From: Hyphomonas sp.
GTDB taxonomy: Bacteria; Pseudomonadota; Alphaproteobacteria; Caulobacterales; Hyphomonadaceae
Reading direction: 5' to 3'
Length of the DNA stretch: 64,000 nt
NCBI GenBank assembly: GCA_020638455.1
Contig: JACKIK010000001.1
Location: forward strand, 558,001-622,000
Below, in pieces: positions 7,378 to 17,234 of the stretch. A program made the position numbers and the translations under genes. The notes below the pieces were generated by a model. That model ran no database searches. It was not told where the DNA came from and saw only the letters and a program-made list of their open reading frames with translations. Numbering within the stretch: the stretch's first letter is position 1; each line of letters starts with the position of its first letter.

Positions 7378-8892
7378 CTAAAGGTCGAAACTGACGCCCT
7401 GGGCGAGCGGCAGCTCGCTTGAATAGTTGATCGTGTTGGTCGCCCGCCGCATGTAGGCCTTCCACGCATCCGACCCAGACTCGCGGCCACCGCCTGTCTC
7501 CTTCTCGCCGCCGAAAGCGCCGCCGATTTCGGCACCGGACGTGCCGATGTTCACATTGGCAATACCGCAATCCGAGCCCGCGGCCGAAAGGAAGCGTTCG
7601 GCTTCCCGCAGGTCGGTCGTGAAAATGCTCGAGGACAGTCCCGCGCCGGCTGCATTGTTGAGCGCGATGGCCTCGTCCAGCGACCGGTAGCGCAGGGCGT
7701 AGAGGATCGGTGCGAAGGTCTCCCGGAGCACGGGGCCGGCCTGTTCCGGCATCGTCACGAGCGCAGGGCGGACGTAGAAAGCCTCTGCGCTGCCGGCATT
7801 CTCCCTGTTCCCGCCGACAAGTGTGCCACCGAGCGCCCTTGCTTCCGCGAGCGCGGCCTGCATCTGGTCGAACGCGACTTGGTCGATCAGCGGCCCGACA
7901 AGCACATCGGCTTCCAGCGGGTTCCCCACCCTAACGGAGGCCCACGCCGCCTCGAGCCGCGGCATCAACCTCTCCCACACGTCCTCATGCACGAACAGGC
8001 GGCGCAGCGTTGTGCACCGCTGGCCCGCCGTGCCCATGGCGGAAAAAGCAATTGCTCGCACGGCGAGATCCAGGTCGGCGCCGGGGCAGACGATCGCTGC
8101 ATTGTTGCCGCCGAGTTCAAGGATCGCCTTGCCGAACCGTTCCGCAACGATGGGCGCCACGGCGCGGCCCATACGGGTCGAGCCCGTGGCCGACAGGACG
8201 GCCACGCGGCCGTCGCGCGCGAGGAACTCACCAGTTCCCGCACCGCCGATGAGACAGCTGACGAGCCCCTCAGGCGCCTCTCCGAACCGGGCCAGTGCGC
8301 GCCTGAAAATGGCAAGTGTCGCGAGTGCCGTGAGCGGTGTCTTTTCGGAAGGTTTCCAGACGACAGGGTCGCCGCAGACGAGCGCAAGGGCGGCATTCCA
8401 CGACCAGACGGCGACGGGGAAGTTGAACGATGAAATGACGCCGACGATGCCGGCCGGATGCCAGGTCTCCATCATCCGATGACCCGGCCGCTCCGATGCG
8501 ATTGTCAGCCCGTGCAGCTGGCGGGACAGGCCGACCGCGAAGTCGCAGATGTCGATCATCTCCTGGACTTCGCCCTCCCCTTCACTGGGGATCTTGCCGG
8601 CTTCGATCGTGACCAGACGGCCGAGCGCCGGCTTGCTGGCGCGAAGCTCCTCGCCGAACAGGCGCACCAGTTCGCCCCGACGCGGCGGCGGCACACTTCG
8701 CCAGACGTGGAAGGCCTCGCCCGCGCGCTGCAAAGCCTGATGGGCTTCGCCGGCCTCCGCCGGATGGACGGCCGCGATCGTTTCGCCCGTCAGCGGGCTG
8801 CGGACGGCCAGGTCGCCGCCTTCGGACGCGCCGGCCGGAACGCCGAGGTCGGCCAGCAACGACCTGGTCAATGTGCTCAGGGAGTCTGTCAT
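7378..8892 (-). CDS. amaB: ALDH7-type aldehyde dehydrogenase (L-piperidine-6-carboxylate / aminoadipate semialdehyde dehydrogenase)
   Basis: A 504-aa NAD(P)-dependent aldehyde dehydrogenase. The general-base Glu lies in ELGGNNA and the nucleophile Cys in GQRCTTLRRL. The GTAGQRCTTLRR context and SSFNFPVAVWSWNAALALVCGD segment are typical of the ALDH7 subfamily, which oxidises alpha-aminoadipate semialdehyde (piperideine-6-carboxylate) in lysine catabolism. It ends 3 nt from the convergent tadD stop and sits between tadD and tadC, an unrelated gene inside a pilus locus. No other lysine degradation gene is nearby, so substrate assignment rests on subfamily only. Confidence 0.8.
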   Translation of the reverse strand: MTDSLSTLTRSLLADLGVPAGASEGGDLAVRSPLTGETIAAVHPAEAGEAHQALQRAGEAFHVWRSVPPPRRGELVRLFGEELRASKPALGRLVTIEAGKIPSEGEGEVQEMIDICDFAVGLSRQLHGLTIASERPGHRMMETWHPAGIVGVISSFNFPVAVWSWNAALALVCGDPVVWKPSEKTPLTALATLAIFRRALARFGEAPEGLVSCLIGGAGTGEFLARDGRVAVLSATGSTRMGRAVAPIVAERFGKAILELGGNNAAIVCPGADLDLAVRAIAFSAMGTAGQRCTTLRRLFVHEDVWERLMPRLEAAWASVRVGNPLEADVLVGPLIDQVAFDQMQAALAEARALGGTLVGGNRENAGSAEAFYVRPALVTMPEQAGPVLRETFAPILYALRYRSLDEAIALNNAAGAGLSSSIFTTDLREAERFLSAAGSDCGIANVNIGTSGAEIGGAFGGEKETGGGRESGSDAWKAYMRRATNTINYSSELPLAQGVSFDL

Positions 8893-8944
8893 GGACGCCG
8901 GTCTAGCCCGGCGCCGCGCGGCGCGGAACCCTTTGCCGCGAAGG

Positions 8945-10006
8945 TCAGACGATAATGCGCACCGGGATCAGCGGCTCGATGTCGGCGCGCTTGCTGTCTT
9001 CCTGTCCCTTTTTCAGGTCCGGCGCCGATTCATTCTGCTTCGACATGCGCTGGTACTTGATATAGGCCGGTCCAAGCACGACGAGGAACAGGACCGGCAG
9101 GAAGAACAGGATCATCGGCACGGTCAGCTTGGCCGGCAGGGCGGCAGCCTTCTTCTCGGCTTCCGACATGCGCATGTCGCGGTTTTCCTTGGCCATCACA
9201 CGCAGCGCATCGCCCAGCGGCGTGCCGTAGCGCTCGGCCTGGCCGAGGGCCATACAGACCGCCTTCACGCCCTCATGGCCCGTCCTCTTGGCAAGGTTCT
9301 CATAGGCCTGCCGGCGATCCGGAAGGTAGGCCAGTTCCGCAACCGTCAGGCCGAACTCCTCTGCCAGTTCCGGCGAGGCGGAGCCCACTTCCTGGCTCAC
9401 CTTGTGGAAGCCAAGCTCGATCGACATGCCCGCCTCGACACAGATCAGCAGCATGTCCAGCGCGTCCGGGAAGGCGCGCATGATCGACTTCTGCCGCTTG
9501 GCAGCGAGGTTCGAGACATAGATGTTTGGCGCATAGAAGCCGGCAGCGGCCCCGAACAGGAGCGAGCCGTACTTCATCATCGTGTTCATGCCGAGATCGT
9601 TGATGAAGAACACATAGATGAAGGTGAGGAAGATGCCGGCAAAGGGCATCGTCATGCGTGCAAAGTAGAACGCCGAGACCGGGCCCGGACCGCGCAGGCC
9701 GGCTTTCGCCATGTTCGCCGCCACGTTCGGGTCTTCCAGCATCTTCTGCAGGTTCAGCTTGGAGCTGATCTCGCCGATCGTGGACTCGTCCTTGCGGCGA
9801 AGGCCCTGGGCCTTGTTGTCGAGGGCGGCACGGCTCTGCTTGCGCAGCTTTTCGCGCTGGGTCGACACGGCCTTGAGGCGAGTCTCCAGCTTGTCGCCCT
9901 GCAGGTAGGGCATGAACACGGTCATCGCGGTGCCGAACACTGCCAGCGCCACCAGCACCGATGCCAGCGTCGCGGGGTTCGTCAGGGCAAGGAGTAGCTC
10001 GTACAT
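8945..10006 (-). CDS. tadC: TadC/CpaH inner-membrane pilus assembly protein
   Basis: A 353-aa polytopic membrane protein with a type II secretion F (GspF-like) domain in the C-terminal half (about 190-320, LDMLLICVEAGMSIELGFHKV) and flanking TM helices. TadC and TadB form the inner-membrane platform that couples the CpaF ATPase to Flp pilus extrusion. It is the last gene of the cpa/tad minus-strand operon, 10 nt after tadB. Confidence 0.9.
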   Translation of the reverse strand: MYELLLALTNPATLASVLVALAVFGTAMTVFMPYLQGDKLETRLKAVSTQREKLRKQSRAALDNKAQGLRRKDESTIGEISSKLNLQKMLEDPNVAANMAKAGLRGPGPVSAFYFARMTMPFAGIFLTFIYVFFINDLGMNTMMKYGSLLFGAAAGFYAPNIYVSNLAAKRQKSIMRAFPDALDMLLICVEAGMSIELGFHKVSQEVGSASPELAEEFGLTVAELAYLPDRRQAYENLAKRTGHEGVKAVCMALGQAERYGTPLGDALRVMAKENRDMRMSEAEKKAAALPAKLTVPMILFFLPVLFLVVLGPAYIKYQRMSKQNESAPDLKKGQEDSKRADIEPLIPVRIIV

Positions 10007-10016
10007 CTGTCCCTGC

Positions 10017-11051
10017 CTACATGTCGAAGTTGATCATCTTGCGCATCGTGAGGATGCCGGTCGTCATCAGCAGCGCGCCTGCTGCCAGACAGACATGGCC
10101 GGTCTCGGTGATGAACAGTTCCATGATGTAGCCGGGCGTCGACAGGAAGACGAGGAAGCCCACCACGAAGGGCAGCGATCCGATGATGCCCGCCGAAGCC
10201 TTGGCTTCCGACGACATCGCCTTGATCTTCTCACGCATCATCTTGCGCGAACGGATCACGCTGGAGAGGTTGTTCAGCGCCTCCGACAGGTTGCCGCCGG
10301 CCTTGGACTGGATCAGCAGCACAATGACGAAGAAGTTCACTTCCTGCAGCGGGATACGCTTGTACAGATTGTTGAGCGCGCGTTCAGGCCCCGCCCCCAT
10401 GGCTAGGTTGTCGGCCAGCGTCGCGAACTCGCTGCGAAGAGGTTCCGGGCTCTCCTTCGCGATGATGCGGATACATTCGTTCAGCGGCAGGCCGGACTTC
10501 ACGCCCCGCACGATAATATCGAGGCCATCGGCGAACTGGTTCAGCATCTTCTTGTGGCGGCCCTTGATGCGCGCACCCAGCAGGAAGCGCGGCAGGCCAA
10601 AGGCCCCGGCTGCGAACGCGCCGAGCACAAGCAATGGGCGGCTCTTCAGCGAGACGCCGGCGAGCACGAGGCCGTCCGCACCCGACAGGAAGACCACTCC
10701 GGCGACAAATGCACCGAGCACAAGCGAGAAGACCCAGAATGTGGAAACCGGAATTTCCAGGCCGGCCTGGGTGAGTTTGGCCTTGATCGTCTGGGCCGAA
10801 CTGATCTTGCGGCGCTCCTTGCCCTGCTGCCGCAGGGAATCCAGCATTTCCTGAGTTTTCGCCCGGCGCTTGGCGGCCTCGTCCATGACTTTGGCGTTGC
10901 GACCCTTGCCGGTCACACTGGCGCCGGACCCGATGGCGCGGGCGCGCTTCTTGGCGCTGTCCCCTTCCCCGCCCGACAGCGCGAAGCCGACGCCGACGAT
11001 CGCCACGAAGGCGAGGCCTGCAATCAGGAATGTGGTCATGTCGCCGCCCAT
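10017..11051 (-). CDS. tadB: TadB/CpaG inner-membrane pilus assembly protein
   Basis: A 344-aa GspF-domain membrane protein, partner of TadC in the Tad pilus platform. The N-terminal TM is followed by a basic cytoplasmic segment with KKRARAIG, two central TM helices, the F domain (DGLDIIVRGVKSGLPLNECI, about 180-300) and a C-terminal TM. Two ATG codons four codons apart (11051 and 11039) are both plausible starts. The gene begins 3 nt after the cpaF stop, indicating a tight operon. Confidence 0.9.
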   Translation of the reverse strand: MGGDMTTFLIAGLAFVAIVGVGFALSGGEGDSAKKRARAIGSGASVTGKGRNAKVMDEAAKRRAKTQEMLDSLRQQGKERRKISSAQTIKAKLTQAGLEIPVSTFWVFSLVLGAFVAGVVFLSGADGLVLAGVSLKSRPLLVLGAFAAGAFGLPRFLLGARIKGRHKKMLNQFADGLDIIVRGVKSGLPLNECIRIIAKESPEPLRSEFATLADNLAMGAGPERALNNLYKRIPLQEVNFFVIVLLIQSKAGGNLSEALNNLSSVIRSRKMMREKIKAMSSEAKASAGIIGSLPFVVGFLVFLSTPGYIMELFITETGHVCLAAGALLMTTGILTMRKMINFDM

Positions 11052-11054
11052 GCG

Positions 11055-12542
11055 TCAGGCTCCGAGTGCGTCGAGCGCGGCGGCCAGCTCGCGCTCCATG
11101 CTGTAGTAGGAAGCGCGATCCCAGAAGCGCGGGCGGCCGACGCCCGTACCGCGGTGCGTCCCGACGACCTTGCCGTTGGCGTCTTCACCCTCGATCTCGT
11201 ACTTCAGGACGTCCTGCAGCACGATCGTATCGCCTTCAAGGCCAAGCACCTCGGTGACATTCATGATGCGGCGCGAGCCATCGCGCAGGCGCGAGGCCTG
11301 GACGACGACGTCGATCGATCCGACGATCATTTCCCGGATGGTCTTCGCCGGAAGGGCAAAGCCGCCCATGGTGATCATGGATTCCACACGGGAGAGCGCT
11401 TCGCGAGGGCTGTTGGCGTGCAGCGTGCCCATCGAGCCGTCGTGACCGGTGTTCATGGCCTGCAGAAGGTCGAACGCCTCCGGTCCGCGAACCTCGCCGA
11501 CGATGATCCGTTCCGGACGCATACGCAGACAGTTCTTGACCAGTTCGCGCATCGTCACCTCGCCCGAACCTTCGATGTTCGGCGGGCGGGTTTCAAGACG
11601 CACGACGTGCGGCTGTTGCAGCTGGAGTTCGGCGGAGTCTTCGCAGGTGATGACGCGCTCGCCCGGATCGATAAAGCCGGTAAGACAGTTGAGCAGCGTC
11701 GTCTTGCCCGAACCCGTACCGCCGGAAATCAGGACATTGCAGCGCGAGCGGCCGATGATGCGCAGGAGCTCGGCACCCGGCTCGCTGATCGAGCCGAAGT
11801 TCACGAGGTCCTGAAGCTTCAGCTTGTCCTTCTTGAACTTACGAATGGTGAGCGTCGGGCCGTCGATCGCCAGCGGCGGCGCAATGACGTTCACGCGGGA
11901 GCCATCGAGCAGACGCGCGTCACAGATCGGTGAGCTCTCGTCGACCCGTCGGCCGACCTGGCTCACAATGCGCTGACAGATGTTCATCAGCTGTGCATTG
12001 TCGCGGAAGCGGATGTTCGTACGCTCGATCTTGCCGTTGACTTCGATATAGGTCGTGTCGGCACCATTGACCATGATATCGGCGATGTCGTCACGCGCGA
12101 GCAGCGGCTCGAGCGGGCCATAGCCCAGAACATCGTTACAGATGTCGTCGAGCAGCTGTTCCTGCTCGGAAATCGACATCACGACATTCTTGATACTGAT
12201 GATTTCGACCACGATGTCACGGATTTCGTCGCGTGCGCTTTCGGCATCCAGCTGCGCGAGCTGCGACAGGTCGATCGTATCGATCAGCGCATTAAAGATC
12301 GTGGTCTTCGTCTGGTAGTATTGTTCCGACTGCTGCGTGATCTGACGCACCGGTTCCGGCTTCTTTTCCGGCTTCGGCTTGGGTGGCGGCTCCATCGGCT
12401 TCGGGGCACCTTTGACCGCGACCGGTTCGGGCGTGGGCGGGCGCTTGGCCTCAGAACGCGGTTGCACCTGTGCCGCGACCGGCGCGGCTGCCGGGGCCGG
12501 TGCTGCGGGGACTGCCGAAGGGGAGCGTTTGCCGAAAGCCAT
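11055..12542 (-). CDS. cpaF: CpaF/TadA secretion ATPase of the Tad pilus
   Basis: A 495-aa hexameric type II/IV secretion ATPase that powers Flp pilus assembly. A Pro/Lys-rich N-terminal tail (1-65) precedes the N-terminal all-alpha region and the RecA-like core. Walker A is GGTGSGKT (274-281); the Walker B/Asp-His box region is ERIIVGEVRGPEAFDLL followed by TGHDGSMGTLHANSP. The length and the long disordered tail match Caulobacter CpaF. It is co-transcribed with cpaE upstream (21-nt gap) and tadB downstream. Confidence 0.95.
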   Translation of the reverse strand: MAFGKRSPSAVPAAPAPAAAPVAAQVQPRSEAKRPPTPEPVAVKGAPKPMEPPPKPKPEKKPEPVRQITQQSEQYYQTKTTIFNALIDTIDLSQLAQLDAESARDEIRDIVVEIISIKNVVMSISEQEQLLDDICNDVLGYGPLEPLLARDDIADIMVNGADTTYIEVNGKIERTNIRFRDNAQLMNICQRIVSQVGRRVDESSPICDARLLDGSRVNVIAPPLAIDGPTLTIRKFKKDKLKLQDLVNFGSISEPGAELLRIIGRSRCNVLISGGTGSGKTTLLNCLTGFIDPGERVITCEDSAELQLQQPHVVRLETRPPNIEGSGEVTMRELVKNCLRMRPERIIVGEVRGPEAFDLLQAMNTGHDGSMGTLHANSPREALSRVESMITMGGFALPAKTIREMIVGSIDVVVQASRLRDGSRRIMNVTEVLGLEGDTIVLQDVLKYEIEGEDANGKVVGTHRGTGVGRPRFWDRASYYSMERELAAALDALGA

Positions 12543-12563
12543 CTATTCTCTCGTCGATAGGTC

Positions 12564-13976
12564 CTATTTGCCGAGCAGCTTCTTGATGAAGGATTTCTGC
12601 TGCGCGACGACCGCCCGCCCCGTCAGCAGAGAAGCGAGGTGATCCACGGCCTGGGACGATTTTGCTGCCGGGTCTGTTTCTGAAATCATCTGGCCGTTAT
12701 TGGCCGCCGTTCCGAACAGTTCCGGTTCGAACGGCAGAATGACTTCCGGCTCAAGACCGATGGCCGCGCCGAAATCCTTGACCGGAATTTCCGGCCGTTT
12801 CGGAACGCCCGTCATGTTGATGATCAGGCGCGGCGGATGATCGTTCGGACGCGCGCTCTTCAATTGGTCGATGAAGTTCTTGCCGTTGCGCAGCGACGCA
12901 AGGTCAGGCTGGCAAACGATGATGACTTCGTCCGACGCAACCAGCGTGCGCTGGACCCAGCGGCTCCAGGTGTGCGGCAGGTCGAGCACGAGATACGGCA
13001 CATTGCGGCGCACGCCCTCGATCACGGTTGCGTACGACTCGTCCGGAATGTCCATGATCTGGTTGATCGTCGCCGGCGCGGTGAACAGCGACAGCCGGTC
13101 CGTGGCCTTGGCCAGCAGGCGCTCGATCACCGCATCGTCCGCACGCTCCGGCTGAAGCAGGGCATCGGCGACTGTCTGGGAGGGCTCCTGGTTGAAGTCG
13201 AGCGCGGTCGTTCCGAAGGACAGGTCGAGGTCGACCAGCGTCGTGCTGACCTTGACGTTCTCGGCGAGTGCCCAGGCCAGGTTGTGCGCAATGGTCGAGG
13301 CCCCTACCCCGCCCTTTGCACCGACCACGGAAATCTGCTTGCCGACAAATGGCGCATCCGGATCGACGAACAGTGCCGAGATGGAGCGCATCACCTGGAC
13401 CGGTTGGAAAGGCGGCACGATGTACTCGCTCACGCCGCGGGCCACGAGCTGGCGGTAGAGCGTGATATCGTTGATCGCGCCGACCACCATGACCTTGACG
13501 TTCTCGTCGCAGTGCTCGGCGAGCATGTCGATTTCGTTCAGCACTTGCGCCGAACGCGCCGTCGACTCGATCAGCAGCAGGTTCGGGGTGGGGTTGGTGC
13601 GCATGAATTCGATCGCAGCGGGAATGCCGCCCGGCTGCATGTCGATGGTTGCGCGGCCCATGCGGCGGTCTCGCGCGCACACTTCCAGCATCAGGCGCGT
13701 TTCCTCGCGCTCATAGAAGAGCTGGATGGAAATTGCCGGCAGGCTGGCATCCCCGCCGCCCGGTTCCGGCATGGAGAAGACCGGCTGCTCGAACTCCACT
13801 TCGCGCTGCGGGACGTCCAGGTCGACCGTCACGCTGTCCGGCTTGGCGAGCCCTGTCGCGGGCGCGTCGAACACGGAGGAAGGCATGTCCGAGCTTTCCA
13901 GCAGAGGGTCGTCTGCGAAGACGTCTTCGAAGTCGGACTCAAGATCGTCGTCGAAAAGGGCGTTTTCTTTAGACAT
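12564..13976 (-). CDS. cpaE: CpaE/TadZ pilus localisation ATPase
   Basis: A 470-aa two-domain protein: an acidic disordered N-terminus, an atypical receiver domain (about 82-205), and a MinD/ParA-like ATPase domain from about 213. The deviant Walker A at 221-228 is KGGVGAST, with Ala where ParA proteins have the second Lys, as is common in TadZ/CpaE. These proteins place the Tad machine at the cell pole. Gene order cpaD-cpaE-cpaF is the standard one. Confidence 0.92.
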   Translation of the reverse strand: MSKENALFDDDLESDFEDVFADDPLLESSDMPSSVFDAPATGLAKPDSVTVDLDVPQREVEFEQPVFSMPEPGGGDASLPAISIQLFYEREETRLMLEVCARDRRMGRATIDMQPGGIPAAIEFMRTNPTPNLLLIESTARSAQVLNEIDMLAEHCDENVKVMVVGAINDITLYRQLVARGVSEYIVPPFQPVQVMRSISALFVDPDAPFVGKQISVVGAKGGVGASTIAHNLAWALAENVKVSTTLVDLDLSFGTTALDFNQEPSQTVADALLQPERADDAVIERLLAKATDRLSLFTAPATINQIMDIPDESYATVIEGVRRNVPYLVLDLPHTWSRWVQRTLVASDEVIIVCQPDLASLRNGKNFIDQLKSARPNDHPPRLIINMTGVPKRPEIPVKDFGAAIGLEPEVILPFEPELFGTAANNGQMISETDPAAKSSQAVDHLASLLTGRAVVAQQKSFIKKLLGK

Positions 13977-14003
13977 GGTACGCTTTTCCCTGTTCCCTCA
14001 CGC

Positions 14004-14717
14004 CTATTCCTTGACCGCGTCGGAAATCGTGCCCGACTCTTCCTGCGACCGCGACGAGCCGGTGGATTCACCCTGGCGGAACTTCTGCATGATCACGCCA
14101 CGGCGCACGGCGTCGCCCTGGTCGAGTGGCCGTGTGCCCAGCAGGTCGGCCGGATCGGCGATCATTGCGGCCTGGTTCGCGCGCACCGCGCAGCCCAGCG
14201 TCGGCAGTTCGTTGTTGGAGCTGACATTCGAGAAGTCGACCGTGGCCATCGACGGACAGTCCGGCGCAATGGCATCATAGGTCTGGAACGCCAGGATCAT
14301 CGGCTCGGCACGGCCCGAACGGGCGCCGTGATTGCCGCCTGCAATTTCGTCGTACTGGACACCGTTCTCATAGGCGATGGCGCGCGCCTCGGCGACAGCG
14401 GCGACAGCCATCTGCGGGTTGGTCGAGGACGCCGGCAGCGACATGATCAGCGGCCCGTGACCGTGATCGCGATAGGCAGTGACGAAGTCCGCGATCTTCG
14501 CCTTGTCGGCGCCGCTGAGCTCGCTCGCTTCCGGATGGATTGCGACTTCAAGGAATTCCGTGCGCTTCTCGACCCGGATCTCATTGCGGTCCAGAATCGT
14601 TCCTTCGAGATACGACTTCGGAACCGCTGTGGGGGCGACGCTCGCGCAGCCGGCCAGCGCGGACAGGCCGAAGCCGGCGGCGAAAATGGATGCGGCGGGT
14701 TTCAGGATACTGGTCAC
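14004..14717 (-). CDS. cpaD: CpaD pilus assembly lipoprotein
   Basis: A 237-aa protein with a lipoprotein signal (lipobox LAGC, Cys24) from a GTG start. The body shows the CpaD family pattern with DFVTAYRDHGHGPLIMSLP and a C-terminal segment around NNELPTLGCAVRANQAAMIADPADLLGTR. CpaD is needed for the CpaC secretin in the outer membrane. It follows cpaC by 11 nt. Confidence 0.9.
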   Translation of the reverse strand: MTSILKPAASIFAAGFGLSALAGCASVAPTAVPKSYLEGTILDRNEIRVEKRTEFLEVAIHPEASELSGADKAKIADFVTAYRDHGHGPLIMSLPASSTNPQMAVAAVAEARAIAYENGVQYDEIAGGNHGARSGRAEPMILAFQTYDAIAPDCPSMATVDFSNVSSNNELPTLGCAVRANQAAMIADPADLLGTRPLDQGDAVRRGVIMQKFRQGESTGSSRSQEESGTISDAVKE

Positions 14718-14728
14718 CTTCTGGTCCC

Positions 14729-16285
14729 CTATTCCTCGATGAAGCCCACGGGGGCACGATAATCAGCCGCTTTGACGGGCGCGCCGTCGCGGCCATACTG
14801 TTCGTTCAGCTTGCCGAAGAAGACCGTCTTCGCGTCGGACGCATTCGCATAGCCATCCGCAGGCGTACGAAGCTGGTTCTTCTGCGTCGGATCGACGAGA
14901 TACGGCGTCACGATCACGACCAGTTCGGTCTCTTCCTGGATAAAGTCGCGCGACTGGAACAGCGCGCCCAGAACCGGCAGCTTCTTCAGCCCCGGGATCT
15001 GGTCGAGGTTCTGGCGTGACTTGGACTGGATCAGGCCGGCCATCATCATCGATCCGCCGGAGGGCAGCTCGATTACCGACTCAGCCCGGCGCACGGACAG
15101 CGCCGGCAGCGTCACGCCTTCGACATTGATCACGTTCCCGTTGGCATCGACGGCGGTGCGGCTCTCCCCCTGGAAAGCGCCCTGCGAGGTCAGTTCGGAC
15201 ACCTCGGTCGAGACTTTCAGCGAGATGCGGCCTTCCGACAGGACCACGGGCGTGAAGCCGAGGCCCACGCCGTAAGGCTTGAATTCGATCGTAATCCGGC
15301 CGTTCTGGTCCTGCCCGACCGGCACGGGGAATTCACCGCCGGCGAGGAACTTCGCACTTTCGCCCGACATCGCAACGATGTTCGGCTCCGCAAGTGTCTT
15401 GACGATGCCGATACGCTCGAGTGCGTTCAGCGTGACGCCCACGGACGACTGGAGATTTCCGCCGACATAGTTGGTATAGGCAACGCTGCCGTCGAGGCCG
15501 CCGAGCGAACGTCCCTGGATCGGGAAGCCTGCATTGGACCCGATATCGCCGGTCACGTCGAACGGCAGTCCGGGCGCAAGCGTCGTGGTATCGGCATTGA
15601 CCAGCGGTGAACCTGTATAGAGCTGCTGCTCCACAAGGTTCGAGAGGTCGCCGAATGTCGGCGTGCCGGACAGGTTGATGCCCAGCTGCTTGATCGCGTT
15701 GCGCTGCATCTCGACGATGCGCACTTCCAGCAGAACCTGGTCCTTCGCCGCCACATTGATCATGTTGACGATCTGCGTGGAGTCGTCTGCCCGGATATAG
15801 GCCGAGACGAGGCGCTGCACGGCATCGGATTCGGCCTGGCTGTCGACCGTGCCGGTGATCACGACGTTGCCGTTCAGGCCCTCGATCTTCACCCGCGCTT
15901 TCGGCACATGCCGCGCAATCAGCTGCTGCAGGCTGGCCATGTCCATTTCGACGCCAATCTCGAGATTGAGCAGCTGGTTGCCGTCCTTGTCGAAGATGAA
16001 GGCGTTGGTCTGGCCGTAATTCACACCGCGGAAAATGATCCGCTTCGATGTCTGCACCACGGCGTCGGCGATATCCGGATTGGTGATGACAACGTCTGCC
16101 GCCGGATTATCCAGTTCCACAATCATGGATTTGTTGATCCCCAGCGTGACCTGCCGGGAATAATCGGAGTCGCCGGGCTGCGTGATGCGCGTGCCCATGT
16201 CGTTAGGTCCGGCAATCGCTGCCGGACCCAGAAGCGATGACAGGACAAGTGCTGCAGCCGTTCTGGCGGACAGGAAGGCTCTCAT
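14729..16285 (-). CDS. cpaC: CpaC/RcpA outer-membrane secretin of the Tad pilus
   Basis: A 518-aa secretin. The signal peptide is followed by the Pil_N domain (about 30-105, SMIVELDNPAADVVITNPDI), a BON-like domain (about 110-180) and the C-terminal secretin domain (about 240-450, VGVTLNALERIGIVKTLAEPNIV). The multimer forms the outer-membrane channel for the Flp pilus. Operon position between cpaB (3-nt gap) and cpaD. Confidence 0.95.
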   Translation of the reverse strand: MRAFLSARTAAALVLSSLLGPAAIAGPNDMGTRITQPGDSDYSRQVTLGINKSMIVELDNPAADVVITNPDIADAVVQTSKRIIFRGVNYGQTNAFIFDKDGNQLLNLEIGVEMDMASLQQLIARHVPKARVKIEGLNGNVVITGTVDSQAESDAVQRLVSAYIRADDSTQIVNMINVAAKDQVLLEVRIVEMQRNAIKQLGINLSGTPTFGDLSNLVEQQLYTGSPLVNADTTTLAPGLPFDVTGDIGSNAGFPIQGRSLGGLDGSVAYTNYVGGNLQSSVGVTLNALERIGIVKTLAEPNIVAMSGESAKFLAGGEFPVPVGQDQNGRITIEFKPYGVGLGFTPVVLSEGRISLKVSTEVSELTSQGAFQGESRTAVDANGNVINVEGVTLPALSVRRAESVIELPSGGSMMMAGLIQSKSRQNLDQIPGLKKLPVLGALFQSRDFIQEETELVVIVTPYLVDPTQKNQLRTPADGYANASDAKTVFFGKLNEQYGRDGAPVKAADYRAPVGFIEE

Positions 16286-16288
16286 AAC

Positions 16289-17131
16289 TCAGCTACCCCC
16301 AATGCCAGTTGACGGCTGGCCATTGCGAAACACCGTGACCCCGTTGCCGGTCGCGCCGCCGCCGTTCAGCAGGTCCGTACGGGCCCCGCGCGAACCGGTG
16401 TCGAGCGCATCGGACCAGGGCCGCAGCGACAGCGAAATCGTGCCGAGGCGCTGCGCATGCGCGATCAGCTCGGCTTCCGACGGCTTCACCTCCAGCGTGG
16501 CGGTGTTGCCGATCTGCGTCGGCGAGCCATTCTCGTCCTGCGAAAAGACCTGGTCGATGGCGAGCACGCGGACGTTCTGCAGGATCGTTTCGGTGACCGG
16601 GCGCTCGACCATGGCTTCGGAGGTCTGCACCTGCATGTCATAGGTGAGGATCACATCCACCCGGTCGTCCGGCAGGATGAAGCCGCCCGAAGCGGACTCG
16701 GTGGAGATCTCGACCGAAATCGCGCGCATGCCCGGCGTCAGCAGCGCCGCCATGAAGCCGGTCTCGCCCTTCATGACCAGTTTTTGCGGCAGGATCGGCT
16801 CGTCTTCGTACATCGCAATTTTCACGACGCTGCCGGAGAGCTCGTCGATCGCCTTCGGATCGTCTTCCTCGGTGCGATAGCCCGAAACGAGGTTCTTTTC
16901 CGGCCAGGGCGACCATTTGAAGTCATCCGGCGAAAGCAGGTCGCCTACGACGAGATCACGCTTGGCGACGAGGACGTGCGTTTCCGACACTTCTTGGGTC
17001 TCGACCACGGTCTGCGGCTGAACGACCGTCTCGGTAATGGTCTGCGGCTTGGCGAGCCCGCGCACCAGGAACGCCGCCGCAATCGCGGCGGCGGCGGCGC
17101 CGACCAGAATGATGAGTCGCATGGGTGACAT
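16289..17131 (-). CDS. cpaB: CpaB/RcpC pilus assembly protein (SAF domain)
   Basis: A 280-aa periplasmic protein with one N-terminal TM anchor (LIILVGAAAAAIAAAFLVRG) and a SAF domain at about 50-110 (VLVAKRDLVVGDLLSPDDF). The RcpC-type C-terminal domain follows, ending before a Gly-rich tail. It works with the secretin CpaC. A second ATG lies three codons downstream. A purine-rich ribosome site (GGGAG) precedes the first ATG. Confidence 0.92.
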   Translation of the reverse strand: MSPMRLIILVGAAAAAIAAAFLVRGLAKPQTITETVVQPQTVVETQEVSETHVLVAKRDLVVGDLLSPDDFKWSPWPEKNLVSGYRTEEDDPKAIDELSGSVVKIAMYEDEPILPQKLVMKGETGFMAALLTPGMRAISVEISTESASGGFILPDDRVDVILTYDMQVQTSEAMVERPVTETILQNVRVLAIDQVFSQDENGSPTQIGNTATLEVKPSEAELIAHAQRLGTISLSLRPWSDALDTGSRGARTDLLNGGGATGNGVTVFRNGQPSTGIGGS

Positions 17132-17219
17132 GGAGGGCTGCTCCCTTCAGAGACGATACGCGGACAAACGGAAATGCCGGCGGCTGTTCCAATCCATTGT
17201 TGAGATTCCCACAGCTCGC

Positions 17220-17234
17220 CTAAAGCAACGTTAA
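17220..17234 (-). promoter_or_regulatory. Candidate CtrA-type half-site pair upstream of cpaB
   Basis: Read on the minus strand this is TTAA-N7-TTAG, one mismatch from TTAA-N7-TTAA. It overlaps the cpaA stop codon and lies about 90 bp before cpaB. It could mark a second, cell-cycle-dependent promoter inside the operon; low certainty. Confidence 0.25.

Noticed and set aside
12837..14762. 641-aa plus-strand frame across cpaE and cpaD
   Set aside because: Shadow of two real genes; Arg/His-rich with no domain pattern.
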